This document shows positions 33,991-45,421 of a DNA stretch of 64,000 bases, piece after piece (within the stretch, counting starts at the first letter, position 1; every line of letters starts with the position of its first letter). This DNA comes from Notospermus geniculatus (Eukaryota > Nemertea > Pilidiophora > Heteronemertea > Lineidae): positions 47,190 through 111,189 of the forward strand of contig NMRB01000968.1 in NCBI GenBank assembly GCA_002633025.1, written 5' to 3'. The notes under the pieces are model-generated. The model made no database searches. It had not been told where the DNA came from and saw only the letters and a list, made by a program, of their open reading frames with translations. The position numbers and the translations under genes were made by a program.

Positions 33991-36900
33991 CGCTAAGGAA
34001 TGAAGGAAGGAAGATGTGAATGCTGAAAACGGAAATATGATATGGCAACGGTCGAATGATAAGAATAGGAATTCTCGTAACGTAATAAAGCGTCATGTAT
34101 AATTTGACATTTATTCCCGAGGTCCCAGCACACCACCCTGGCAGACATCAGAATATTCCCCTAGGAGCACGAAAACACGTTTCCCGTAGCTAAGGTTAAT
34201 GCATTTTATATGAGATCGATAACGTCTCTAAAACGGGTGATGAGGGAGACGGGCTCAAGTGGGCTGCAACCGGAATGTACACAGCTATGCATTATGAAGC
34301 CTTCACGAAAATCGAAGTTGAGATCGTCATCATCTAGGATGAAATAGGTTTGCATGATTGAAGTGCTCGAATACACAGCGTGAGAAATAAAGCATTGCGA
34401 TGTAACTTCACAAATTGCAATGCTCTGTGTGGATAAGAGACCAAGTGTAAGTATATTTTGGCGGTTTCTTTAAATAAGAGTCTTATAAGTATGGGAGAAG
34501 ATTTCAATGGCATTTAAATTTGGTAAAAAACGTAGAATTGCTTCCAAATTCTCTTAAAAGTTCGCTTGGAAAAAGCATTTTGAGTAAGCAAATATCTCGT
34601 TCAGTGAGTTCACTCGCGAACTGTTGCATTGACATTAGTAAGTGAAGGAGAACTCCACTTCAACTGTTCCGCTGTTGCACGACAGCGTGATGGATATAAC
34701 ATCATTATCATGGTTATTCAGTTCGACATGTTCTTTGATGAGAGGAGGGCTTTATCTCCAGCAGTGCGCCTCCTTCGCGATCGAAAAAAACGCTGAACAA
34801 GCATGACAATTTGGGCAGAAGTATCGCAAATATCCGCGCTCATTGGTCAATATTGTCGGATACGCCGCGCTCATTGGTCAATATTGTCGGATATGCTTTC
34901 TCTTTGGAGGGTGTATGTTATCCACGGGAAGAATCAATAGACGGCTCTATTTACCCGTGGATATATCACTGTTGACGAGGCGGAATGGGTCGGCTGAACT
35001 CAACCGGATGACAGATTTCTACTCATCAGGTTATTAACAGTGTAAGGAATGGTCGATGAATGTCGGCGAATGATGGCAGCAGGAAAATTAACAGGAGTCG
35101 ATACATTTCTTTCACATGATGGCAGGTAGCAACTTCATTAATGATGTCAATTCATAGATACAGAGGGTGTGTCAAAGTTGGCTGCTTCAAACGAACAGTC
35201 ACCGTTCCAGCGCGTTATATGCCCCGCGAGAGCCGGAAAACATGGAATGGCCAACATTTGAAGGATGGAACGAAGTTCCTTTCATTGGCTACCTTACCGA
35301 CTTGTCGCCGCAATTATCCATTCTACAGATCTTCAATCATGCTTGGCAACCTTTCAAGCATGGACTCAGGTTTAATCAAGAGGAGAAATCTATGAAGAAC
35401 CGTTTTGAAATCCGTCTCCCGATGGAGGCGAGCCTCGAACGGATCCTAATTCAAACAGCAGTCTGATGACTAACCGTCACGGAAGATGAGGGCCGCATTT
35501 CCCAAGCGGTAGCAGCATCCTGATTGGTTTTTACTTTGATGTACGACATCAACCCGTAACGTATTTACACAGGTGTCGTCTGCTAATCGAAGGGATGATC
35601 AGTGACAGGCAGACGACTTCATACGATAGGCTTTGACATTAGGAAACTTTAAATATCAAAATTGCAATAACGTCATATTCTCAAGGTAAAAACGCCGTCG
35701 GGTACATTTACATTTGACTGCACCCAACACCGACGCAGTCGTGGGAACAAACTCTGCGTGCGCCGATTTTGTGTGAATCACAGATTAGAGGGTACCGACG
35801 TATTGTCGATTTCAAAGGAAACAGACAGATTGCCGCCGACAGAGGTATAGCATGTAAACATTTCCTGTCCAGTAACCATGACAACTACTGGTTATCATTC
35901 TGCTGATACCTGGTATGTTATGTGACACCGACGGCAGGAAGAATTTCGGAGAGTCATGCTTTTGTTAAGATTCACTGTAAGCATGGTAAGTGAGCCTTTT
36001 TAACGCCATGTTCATCGAATATTGTATATCAACAAGTATTTCAAGTCTCGTACTTCCGTTACGTACCGAGCTCACTGAGCTTCAAGGCATCTCTTCTGAA
36101 GCTGTTGCATCATTTCATAAGTTTCCGATATTTGTAAGTTGAGGATGAGGGAACCACTGAACCGATCTGCATCCAGCGGCCGGAGGCCAGGCTATTCCCT
36201 GGCCCGCCAATGCAACTACATGTATATACATGTACGTTTGTCACAATGGTACAATTTTATCCTTTAAAATGTACGTCATTCCATCACACCCACCGGCCAA
36301 TATTTAAAATACAGCAGCCTGTATCTATCATCAAATACATAACATATACGCAACAAATCAAATACTTTATCTGTCGCGAACCCTGGATGTTTGCTTTCCA
36401 GTGCTAATATCTCTGGTGATATGAAGTACCCTGGGCTCCGAAGTAAGGAGTATTTTCCTTCAAATGTACGGCGGTTATTTGTGTGTTTACGGTACATCAG
36501 AGTAGGGGCTTGCCTTCCTCTATATAGGTAGGCCTACAAGGCAACCACACACAAGAATATGAGAAGTTTTGAAACACGGGAGGAGCAGAGTCCACAAAAA
36601 ATAACTACATCAATAAGTTAATGATGTGTACACAAGTACAGCTCTCCGTAGACTTTATTTATGTGAAATGCCAAAAATTATGTCATGTATTTTTGAAAAA
36701 ACGTACTTCTGCTTTAAAATATTTGAAGAAATAAAAATTCCTGCTCTTCTATTAATATTGCAAATACATTTAAGACCAAAAGCGAACAATGCAAGTTGGC
36801 ATCCCTGCCTAAAAATAAGTATACCATCTGCGTACATGCTTACGCAGGTTCGTCTTTCCACTTGCCGCAAACTAAATTAGATGAAATTATCAGCGGAGCA

Positions 36901-37270
36901 ATCATCCCATTATTTTCCCCGACGTATCAATTAGGATTGCATTAATGATGATAAAGGGCGAATTGATGGGCATGTGCCTAATAGACACGGGAGGCGATAT
37001 AACATGTTAGTGGAGCGTAGTTCAGCACCACATTTAGGGCAGACGATAACACAATATTTTCACTTGAATTAAAACTAAAGGATACCTATTTCACTCTAAT
37101 TCAGGAAAATAAACGGGACAAATATGCAGTTGGCCGGAGCCAACATATCATTGATAGCTTCCTTCCAAACCCATTCTCTCTACGAAAAACCTACTTTGGC
37201 TTGACTGCATGCTGTGGAGCATTCCTTCGTCAAATGGTCGCCGCTGTCGTGGAGAGAACTAGCCAGAACG
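33991..37270. other. Repeat-poor region without recognised genes
   Basis: Apart from the 31-bp duplication, I see no supported feature. An open frame at 35141-35466 (+) has two readings of 84-99 codons, but no splice context or family likeness. Confidence 0.35.
34836..34896. repeat. 31-bp tandem duplication
   Basis: GCGCTCATTGGTCAATATTG followed by TCGGATA is present twice in direct succession. Confidence 0.75.
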
Positions 37271-38290
37271 TCTGGTCATCTCCACACTCCTGGTGATGTG
37301 CACATGGGAGGCTTCATCAAAATTGTCTGGGTCACCGATAGGTCTACAGAATAACTGTCATCAGTGTGGCCATCTCACAATTCACATGACCAATTCGATT
37401 TTGCTCTCGTGTTTTTAGGGGACGGTTATTGTATTTCAGTTTAGGCGAACATCAACCAGGGAATCTGAAATATACCGGTCCACTCCATCGGTACCCGAAG
37501 CATGACAGAAGAAAACACTGTCTAAATTTCTATTGTTCTTTCTATTCACAACAATTTTCTGTAATGAGTGAAACCGCTATAAAATACAGCCGTGCTGTAG
37601 CTAGCAACCCCTCAGCCCTCATTCAGTTGAAGATGAGTGATGTGCCCCAACATTCACCTAAAATGGTAATGACTTGTAGTACCGGTAGTAAATTCAAGAT
37701 GGTGGCCGTGGCGGCCATATTGGACATCAAAACCGTATACCTGGGCTGAAGGGAAAAAGCGAATCGGCGTTTAACATTTGAATAACCGCTTATGCATCAA
37801 TTCATTATACCGGTACGGAGCCAATCGAAGCCCGCTCATTATGTCAGTCGCTTCAAAGAAACAGAATCACCGCCCTTTTCTGCCTTGAATATTAACAAAT
37901 CCCACAGCTACTTTTGGGCTTTCCAATACCACATCATTCCTTATTAGTGTCTAGCATCGCGAGATTATCTGAGTGTATGGAATTTTTCACGTCATGCGAG
38001 GAGGGCAATGTTTCAACAGTATGGTGATGCAGAACAAGATGGAGATGATATGCAAGGTACTTCCAGTCTACTTTGTGAAACAAGCCACAAGGCGAACGGG
38101 AAGTCACATTTCCAGGAGAATTTGTCACAAAGAAAGGCAACATCTCAGATGTTGCCGGTCTTCGTCAGTGCTGCTGACGGATCACAAGAACTTGTGAGGA
38201 GGATATTAAATTAGACTTTATTTCACAGGCGGAAGCAAGATTCCGATTGCTTCCGTAATCTCCTTTTACAGACCGTGCTCATCAGAGATT
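37271..38290. repeat. Near-identical duplicated block, copy 1
   Basis: 37271-37437 and 37439-38290 recur almost base for base at 38293-38460 and 38712-39572. A single N at 38291 separates the copies. Identity is much higher than in the His-rich duplication, with only scattered SNPs and small indels, which is the pattern of two alleles laid end to end. Both copies contain the same open frame beginning MFQQYGDAEQDGDDMQ, with no family likeness. Confidence 0.85.
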
Positions 38291-38291
38291 N
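38291..38291. other. Assembly ambiguity (single N)
   Basis: One N lies exactly at the junction between the two near-identical blocks. It marks a scaffold join rather than biological sequence. Confidence 0.9.
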
Positions 38292-39572
38292 ACGTCTGGT
38301 CATCTCCACGGGCTCCTGGTGATGTGCACATGGGAGGCTTCATCAAAATTGTCTGGGTCACCGATAGGTCTACAGAATAACTGTCATCAGTGTGGCCATC
38401 TCACAATTCACATGACCAATTCGAATTTGCTCTCGTGTTTTTAGGGGACGGTCATCATATTTCAAGCCTCACAGTATTGAATTTTACGATATTTTCAAAG
38501 TGCTAGGAGAGTGCAGGTATAGGTCTCATAGCCTCGTGAAGGTCCCCAAAATACTTGCCTGATACTTACTTCAAAGAATCAAGGCCTAGTTTTCAGCACA
38601 CATTGAAAAAACTGAAGGCAGATCTCTAATCAGATAGACCATAGTACATTTTACACTACGCTAACGTCGGAGGACGTAAGCACTTTCTGAATTCAATACA
38701 GTGAGGCTTTCAGTTTAGGCGAACATCAACCAGGGAATCTGAAATATACCGGTCCACTCCATCGGTGCCCGAAGCATGACAGAAGAAAACACTGTCTAAA
38801 TTTCTATTGTTCTTTCTATTCTCGACAATTTTCTGTAATATGTGTGAAATCGCTATAAAATACAGCCACGCTGTAGCTACAACCCCTCAGCCCTCGATCA
38901 GTTGAAGATGAATGATGTGCCCCAACATTCACCTAAAATGGTAACGACTTGTAGTACCGGTAGTAGATCTAAATTCAAGATGGTGGCCGTGGCGGCCATA
39001 TTGGATATCAAAACCGTATACCTGGGTTGAAGGGAAAAAGCGAATCGGCGTTTATCATTTGAATAACCGCTTATGCCTCAATTCATTATACCGGTACGGA
39101 GCCAATCGAAGCCCGCTCATTATGTCAGTCGCTTCAAAGAAACAGAATCACCGCCCTTTTCTGCCTTGAATATTAACAAATCCCACAGCTACTTTTCGGC
39201 TTTCCAATACCACATCATTCCTTATTTAGTGTCTAGCATCGCGAGATTATCTGAGTGTATGGAATTTTTCACGTCATGCGAGGAGGGCAATGTTTCAACA
39301 GTATGGTGATGCAGAACAAGATGGAGATGATATGCAAGGTACTTCCAGTCTACTTTGTGAAACAAGCCACAAGGCGAACGGGAAGTCACATTTCCAGGAG
39401 AATTTGTCACAAAGAAAGGCAACATCTCAGATGTTGCCGGTCTTCGTCAGTGCTGCTGACGGATCACAAGAACTTGTGAGGAGGATATTAAATTAGACTT
39501 TATTTCACAGGCGGAAGCAAGATTCCGATTGCTTCCGTAATCTCCTTTTACAGACCGTGCTCATCAGAGATT
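38292..39572. repeat. Near-identical duplicated block, copy 2
   Basis: Second copy of 37271-38290, interrupted by a 244-bp TIR element at 38465-38708 that is absent from copy 1. Confidence 0.85.
38465..38708. mobile_element. TIR element present in only one of two near-identical blocks
   Basis: Ends AGCCTCAC and GTGAGGCT are perfect inverted repeats, extending imperfectly (AGTATTGAATT against AATTCAATACAG). Flanks are TTCA on each side (38461-38464 and 38709-38712). Copy 1 shows the uninterrupted site ATTTCAGTTTAGGCG near 37434. Non-autonomous, 244 bp. Confidence 0.8.
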
Positions 39573-40136
39573 ACTGCGAAGCCTTTCCTACCATATACAG
39601 AAAGTTACTTTTTGGCTCCAAAGGAAACCTTAATCATCGTGTGGTTCTCATGCCGAACAAAAGGTAAGGTATCATGGTTGATGGTAAAATCATTGAGGGA
39701 TTTGTGACCAGGTTTGTTGCTAAATACCAGAGTAAAAAGGGAAAAACCTTTGTTGATGATATCCTGAGTAAAAAGTGGAAAACTATTGATAATCATGAAA
39801 TAATGGAATGGGATGCCGATGTCGCCGAGAAGGTGAATCATAGATGCCCCAGGGGAGGCAGTAATTGTCATGTACCTTCCACAGCGAACTGACATTTTAC
39901 CGATATCGTCATTTCTTCCGTCATATTCGTGACAATCAACATGCTGCAAGGCACATTCTCCAGTCAGCTGACAAATTTTAGAGACTTACAGTTATGGGAT
40001 ATTTTTCAGGCGATTGATAGAAGTTGAAAAGGAAAAAGGAAAATTCACTAAGACAGAACTAGCTGTCTGAAAGCGCCTGTCGGCAATTCATAGTAGAAGT
40101 ATTGGCAACAATGTCACTCAGAATTGTAATTTTCAG

Positions 40137-40325
40137 GCGATAGTTCTTGAAAAAGATATGTCTGCATTGACGTACAAGTTAATACATAAGTACACCCGCC
40201 ACACGCGGATTCTGTACAGCGCAGCCAACGCGAATTCAACAGAAAAGCAGCCTTCCATTACCGAGCTTGCCAGGAAGCTGACCAGCATCCGTTCCCTCAC
40301 CGGATACTGCGCAAACGGAAATTGA
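40137..40325 (+). CDS. Candidate terminal exon, 62 aa, product unrecognised
   Basis: A TTTTCAG acceptor is followed by 62 open codons ending in TGA. The peptide starts AIVLEKDMSALTYKLIHKYT and ends LTSIRSLTGYCANGN, with ordinary protein composition. No upstream partner exon is proven; a short open stretch after another TTTTTCAG at about 40008 (RLIEVEKEKGKF) could belong to it. It may be a gene fragment. Confidence 0.3.
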   Translation, partial: AIVLEKDMSALTYKLIHKYTRHTRILYSAANANSTEKQPSITELARKLTSIRSLTGYCANGN

Positions 40326-41924
40326 CCAATGCTCGTTTTTTATAAGTCGGTGGAAGGAATACTGAACTCACACTACTGGCGTAACTAAAGCTGCGGGGTC
40401 TTAAGTTGGATCTTGTAAAACAGCATGAAGCGAAATAGGCAATATCCTTCAATAGCTGAGTCTGAAGTACAAGCTAGGTAAAAATTGGAAGCCATACTGT
40501 TGAGAAGGAAGTGCATAGCTATAGTTATTTCATGCGAGGGAAAATTCATATGTTCAGCTATAGGCAGATTCTCTGCGTATCATTTTTCTAATAACGGACT
40601 CATTACTGCGCCTACCACGCTCGAGTTATGAACATCATCTCGTAAAAGCTACTGACTGGTACGCTATTGTGTTGTGTCAACAGACGTTTTAATATTTTAT
40701 CGGACATTTGAAAATCACTTCTCTGTGCCTTTCAGTGAAATTGCAACGCTTTACGAGTTGATGTCGCAGTTTGCTGTGCTCTGACGAGCAGGATTCGCAA
40801 AGTGGTGAGAGAAGCTGGCTTTGTTGAGCGAAGCCAGGGCTTTGGGCGCGAGGGCACTCAATGCTGGCGCAACAGCATGTCAATATTGATGGTCAATATT
40901 GACATCTGTAGTTTCTACTTGTAGTGGTTTAAAACACATGATATTTAACAGGCTGTGTCCTATGATAGGTTGAACAACAATTTTTATAGTGTACACGGTA
41001 CAATATCCTGCTCATATACCGTACATGACAAAGTAATGTAGGCCTACACAACTACGCAGAAAGTTCAATTAACAGTGACAGTTAGAATGGCAATTCACAT
41101 CAGCCAACAAGTCCGATTTGGCGAGAATGGCTCTTAAATACACGGAATAGCATACATTAGTTGCTGAAACAGGAACAAGAACATAAATGGCAGCTGCAAT
41201 GTAATGTTCATTTACTTGAACACACGAGCATTGATACAAAACATCACACACAGGCCTAGGTTACTGACGAAATTGTGTTAATTTTCATCCTCTGTTTTTT
41301 GTACTCACTGATTAAATCTTGACGGCAAAGATGGAATGTTGAAGTTACCATTCCTATAATGTAGTTCTGTGATTCCATGAACGTCGACGAAGACGTTACT
41401 TTCGAATAGGATTTCATGCAAAAGTAACGTACCCGTGTTGCTTAAAAATACGCGGTCACGGTTGTTTCTTGACCTCATCAGAGGATCTCTGAAGGAACTA
41501 GACCAACTACCATGCTAACCGGGATGTTAGAGGATAATCTAGAGGAAACCGAACAAGGTTTCGACTTCAGCATTTTGCTCGGTATTCTGCACGCCGCCAA
41601 TGGGCAAAAATGTCTGACGACTTTTGATACGGAGTACAACGCCTGGGGAAGACGCAGAGAAATTACAGCGGTGCTAAATTTTGACAGTTTTGGGATCATC
41701 AAAATCCTCTGAGGTGGCCAACGGAATAGGGCCAGCAGAGACGTACATTTTTAATTCAATTGAGGCTTCAGCAAGTCAAATGTGACGAGATGATAACTGT
41801 ACAATCAGAATGACATGAGCCAGCAGAAATCACACAGAAAAAAGGCAAATTAAAAATGCGTGCCAACATCACGGCGGCCCTCTTTGTTCGTGCAATGAAT
41901 GAAAAAAAAAGAACCAAACCATAC

Positions 41925-41990
41925 CTCAGTCGCAGCAGCGAGGAGAACGGCGACGCATCCGAGCAAAAACGCTATCCAAATGTGCCTCAT
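41925..41990 (-). CDS. Orphan first exon encoding a signal peptide
   Basis: The minus strand reads ATG, 22 codons (MRHIWIAFLLGCVAVLLAAA followed by TE) and a GTATGG donor in phase 0. Composition is that of a classical signal peptide with a small-residue cleavage zone. The rest of its gene must lie at lower coordinates on this strand. The nearest phase-0 acceptors with a supported reading are the Lys/His-rich exons from 29734 down, 12 kb away. Confidence 0.45.
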
Positions 41991-42558
41991 TTTGTCCGAG
42001 TTTCGCCTTCCTATGTCATGCCGTAGATCCTCGAAACTGGTGGTAGACTGATGCAAATGTAAGGCTTAGCCTAGCTCTACGAATCTCGTTCGCAGGTCAT
42101 GTGGAATAGAGGTTTATGATCGATAATGAAGGATGCACAAGGACGTGATTGGCAAATGGAAAACCAACCTCGTCTACCGATTTAAAGTGGATGCGCATTG
42201 GGGACTTTCATGAACGGGAGGGCGAAGTCGGAGCGGGCTAAATGTCAAGGTATGGTTTCAAACAACAGAGTGAAATAGACACAACCAACACGTGAAGCAA
42301 ATACTAAAAGTAAAAGATACATTTCGAATGAGTATGCATTGTACAACACGAGGGACAGGTTGACAAGTGCAGGAACTGATTCCAAAATAGGAATATCTTT
42401 TTTACAAGTTCATCACAAACACAATTGAAAATGGATATACATGTAGTCTTTGCATGTCGCATTTTTCTTGCTTACTTTTTCCCCGAAATAAACGTCGATT
42501 CTTTTGGAGTAGAGAAAATGGTCGTCGAAATAACTCGATAAATCTGCCATCTGTCGGG

Positions 42559-43010
42559 TTATTGGAACATTGAAGGCTTCGTCGCATGTTTCATTCTTTT
42601 GTCTTCAGTGATCACCTCAACCTGATTCACTTCCTTCTGCAAAATTATCTCGGAGATTTTCGATACGGGATGTATTTGAACGCAGACGCCATGGCAAGAA
42701 CATGCATGCAGAGACTTCGGGGTAGATTCGTGACCGCAGGTGGTATGTGTCTATAAGTATAACACATAAAACTTGACATTTGCCGCATCTCCAAATTTAC
42801 TCACATCCAAGGTTTCAGAAGCATAGGTGTCCAGCAGATAACACTTCCGTGTCGTCTTGTCGTAACCGAAAGCGTTGCACTTCAGCGACCGGGTACATTG
42901 GCTGCTGCAGAAAAGCTTGCTGGATACTGAGGCGATGGTTTCGACAAGCTTGCCGTTGGATGGAGTCTGTGTTTCGTTGAACTTTCCAGTGAACAGGTCG
43001 TGCTGGCCAG
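42559..43010 (-). CDS. PAN/apple-like domain protein, last two exons
   Basis: Exon 42805-43010 (enters in phase 1) encodes a cysteine-patterned PAN/apple-like segment: KLFCSSQCTRSLKCNAFGYD then RKCYLLDTYASETLD, with donor GTGAGT. It joins in phase 0 to terminal exon 42559-42636, which encodes 25 residues (KEVNQVEVITEDKRMKH...) and TAA. PAN folds bind proteins or sugars in secreted proteins. Upstream exons, including the signal peptide, would lie above 43010 and may be lost in the N gap at 43939-44895. The CAP gene further upstream has its own stop at 45422, so this is a separate gene. Confidence 0.6.
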
Positions 43011-43184
43011 CTGAAAGTAAAGTTTTTGTAGAAGGACACTTTTTCGGACGATGGTTATTGATGCACGCAGCCTGAGGTGTTGAAATTATTTAAGGAATTG
43101 GGCCTGACTAGACAATCCCCCACATTGAAAAAATAATTCCGCGTATGCGCGATGCACAGGTAGTAATTTGGTCATACACTGCCT

Positions 43185-43330
43185 GCTGACAGGTCGACAA
43201 GTCGACAAGTTCCCGTCAAGTGACGTAGCACTTTGGCAGAAACCGTTGCGTTACGTCATCATCATTCGCACATGTTTCAAATCATGGAGCATCATTCAAG
43301 ATGACAGGTCGACAAGTCGACAAGTTCCCG
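43185..43330. repeat. Two copies of a GTCGACAAGT decamer cluster
   Basis: TGACAGGTCGACAAGTCGACAAGTTCCCGTC occurs at about 43188 and again at about 43301. It is the reverse complement of the decamer motif of the array at 43853-43938. Confidence 0.75.
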
Positions 43331-43419
43331 TCGACATGGTACATTGTAGATGCGTCCCCCTTAGGGCTAATTGGAATGTCCATTGGTCCATTGGTCCATT
43401 GGCCTTCTGACGTTGTCAG

Positions 43420-43686
43420 AGATTTGGAAGCGTAAGACGAGTCAAAAACAGGAAAATTGCATTCTTCAAAAAAATTGAGATCACGCCTTCAGATTCTGAA
43501 ATACTGAAATGCGGTAAAGTAGACGAGGCAGAATACCTTGCAAATCTCCAACAAAATGACGACAAGGAGGCAGCACAGTTGCGACAGGAACATCCAGAAT
43601 GGGACATTCTGAATACCACTAACGTAGAAACTAGGCAAATGGACAATTCTGGACCGTTGCCGGATCTCACATTCTACGAAAATTAG
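43420..43686 (+). CDS. Candidate terminal exon, 88 aa, product unrecognised
   Basis: After a GTTGTCAG acceptor the plus strand is open for 88 codons to TAG. The N-terminal part is basic (FGSVRRVKNRKIAFFKKIE). The remainder is acidic and polar (KVDEAEYLANLQQNDDKEAA, QEHPEWDILNTTNVE) and ends LPDLTFYEN. There is no ATG early in the frame, so it depends on upstream exons that I cannot place. It lies between two clusters of the decamer repeat. Possibly a cytoplasmic tail. Confidence 0.35.
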   Translation, partial: RFGSVRRVKNRKIAFFKKIEITPSDSEILKCGKVDEAEYLANLQQNDDKEAAQLRQEHPEWDILNTTNVETRQMDNSGPLPDLTFYEN

Positions 43687-43852
43687 TAGAAATTAGTAGA
43701 AATTCGTACGTTACAAGACTTGAACAATGCAGCAAAAAACAGGACAAACCTCAAATACCGTAATAGTTACCATCGTTACCCGCGGAAAAAATGATTAAAT
43801 TTATTAAAGTTATATTATAATACCATAATCTTAACTCTCATTTGTTCCATAA

Positions 43853-43938
43853 TGTCAACTTGTCAAATCGTCAACTTGTTGACTTGTCAATTTGTCGACA
43901 TGTCAACTTGTCAACCTGTCGACTTGTCAACTCATCTA
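43853..43938. repeat. Decamer satellite (TGTCRACTTG)n running into the N gap
   Basis: About eight imperfect copies of TGTCAACTTG / TGTCGACTTG in direct array, cut off by the N run. The gap was probably created by this satellite. Confidence 0.85.
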
Positions 43939-44895
43939 NNNNNNNNNNNNNNNNNNNNNNNNNNNNNNNNNNNNNNNNNNNNNNNNNNNNNNNNNNNNNN
44001 NNNNNNNNNNNNNNNNNNNNNNNNNNNNNNNNNNNNNNNNNNNNNNNNNNNNNNNNNNNNNNNNNNNNNNNNNNNNNNNNNNNNNNNNNNNNNNNNNNNN
44101 NNNNNNNNNNNNNNNNNNNNNNNNNNNNNNNNNNNNNNNNNNNNNNNNNNNNNNNNNNNNNNNNNNNNNNNNNNNNNNNNNNNNNNNNNNNNNNNNNNNN
44201 NNNNNNNNNNNNNNNNNNNNNNNNNNNNNNNNNNNNNNNNNNNNNNNNNNNNNNNNNNNNNNNNNNNNNNNNNNNNNNNNNNNNNNNNNNNNNNNNNNNN
44301 NNNNNNNNNNNNNNNNNNNNNNNNNNNNNNNNNNNNNNNNNNNNNNNNNNNNNNNNNNNNNNNNNNNNNNNNNNNNNNNNNNNNNNNNNNNNNNNNNNNN
44401 NNNNNNNNNNNNNNNNNNNNNNNNNNNNNNNNNNNNNNNNNNNNNNNNNNNNNNNNNNNNNNNNNNNNNNNNNNNNNNNNNNNNNNNNNNNNNNNNNNNN
44501 NNNNNNNNNNNNNNNNNNNNNNNNNNNNNNNNNNNNNNNNNNNNNNNNNNNNNNNNNNNNNNNNNNNNNNNNNNNNNNNNNNNNNNNNNNNNNNNNNNNN
44601 NNNNNNNNNNNNNNNNNNNNNNNNNNNNNNNNNNNNNNNNNNNNNNNNNNNNNNNNNNNNNNNNNNNNNNNNNNNNNNNNNNNNNNNNNNNNNNNNNNNN
44701 NNNNNNNNNNNNNNNNNNNNNNNNNNNNNNNNNNNNNNNNNNNNNNNNNNNNNNNNNNNNNNNNNNNNNNNNNNNNNNNNNNNNNNNNNNNNNNNNNNNN
44801 NNNNNNNNNNNNNNNNNNNNNNNNNNNNNNNNNNNNNNNNNNNNNNNNNNNNNNNNNNNNNNNNNNNNNNNNNNNNNNNNNNNNNNNNNNNNNNN
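43939..44895. other. Assembly gap (957 N)
   Basis: A run of N with a decamer satellite on its left edge. Long 'open frames' spanning it are artefacts. Confidence 0.99.
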
Positions 44896-45421
44896 TTAGC
44901 AACGTGAAATTACGATATACTAGGAACAGAAATATCGCGCCACAAACCCTGATTTTTTCGCAAGTAAATATTGAACAAAATTTAAATAATTTCGGGATGC
45001 GGTAATGGAGGGAGCAAATTCAAAGAACTCCCGATTACCTCAGGATGCCGCAGTGGGGGCAAAATTACAAGACAAAACGCATTGGTCGGTGCCGAGACGC
45101 GCTAATCTGTCACGGCTTTTACTACCTTTGTTTTTCATCCAATAGGAGCAGGCAGCTGCGCATATTGCCAACAGATGGCAGCAAAGTTCTAGCGGACCAA
45201 TGTACATGAAAATATACGTGATCGCTGCTCGATCAATAATGACTGGGTCCGCTTTTTGCGTTGAATTGGGCCGTAGTGACACCTGTTGGTCAACTCGCTG
45301 ACAGCTCCTATTAACACTCCATCACGACACAACATCACGGTACAACAAACAACGGTAATCATTCATTCATCAATGTTCACTATCGATGACAAGTTTGTCG
45401 GAGTCTGTCGGATGAAATCTT

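Noticed and set aside
35141-35466. Overlapping 84- and 99-codon plus-strand frames
   Set aside because: Neither frame resembles a known family and splice signals are weak.
43842-45005. Open frames of 335-387 codons across the N gap
   Set aside because: Made almost wholly of N; artefact.
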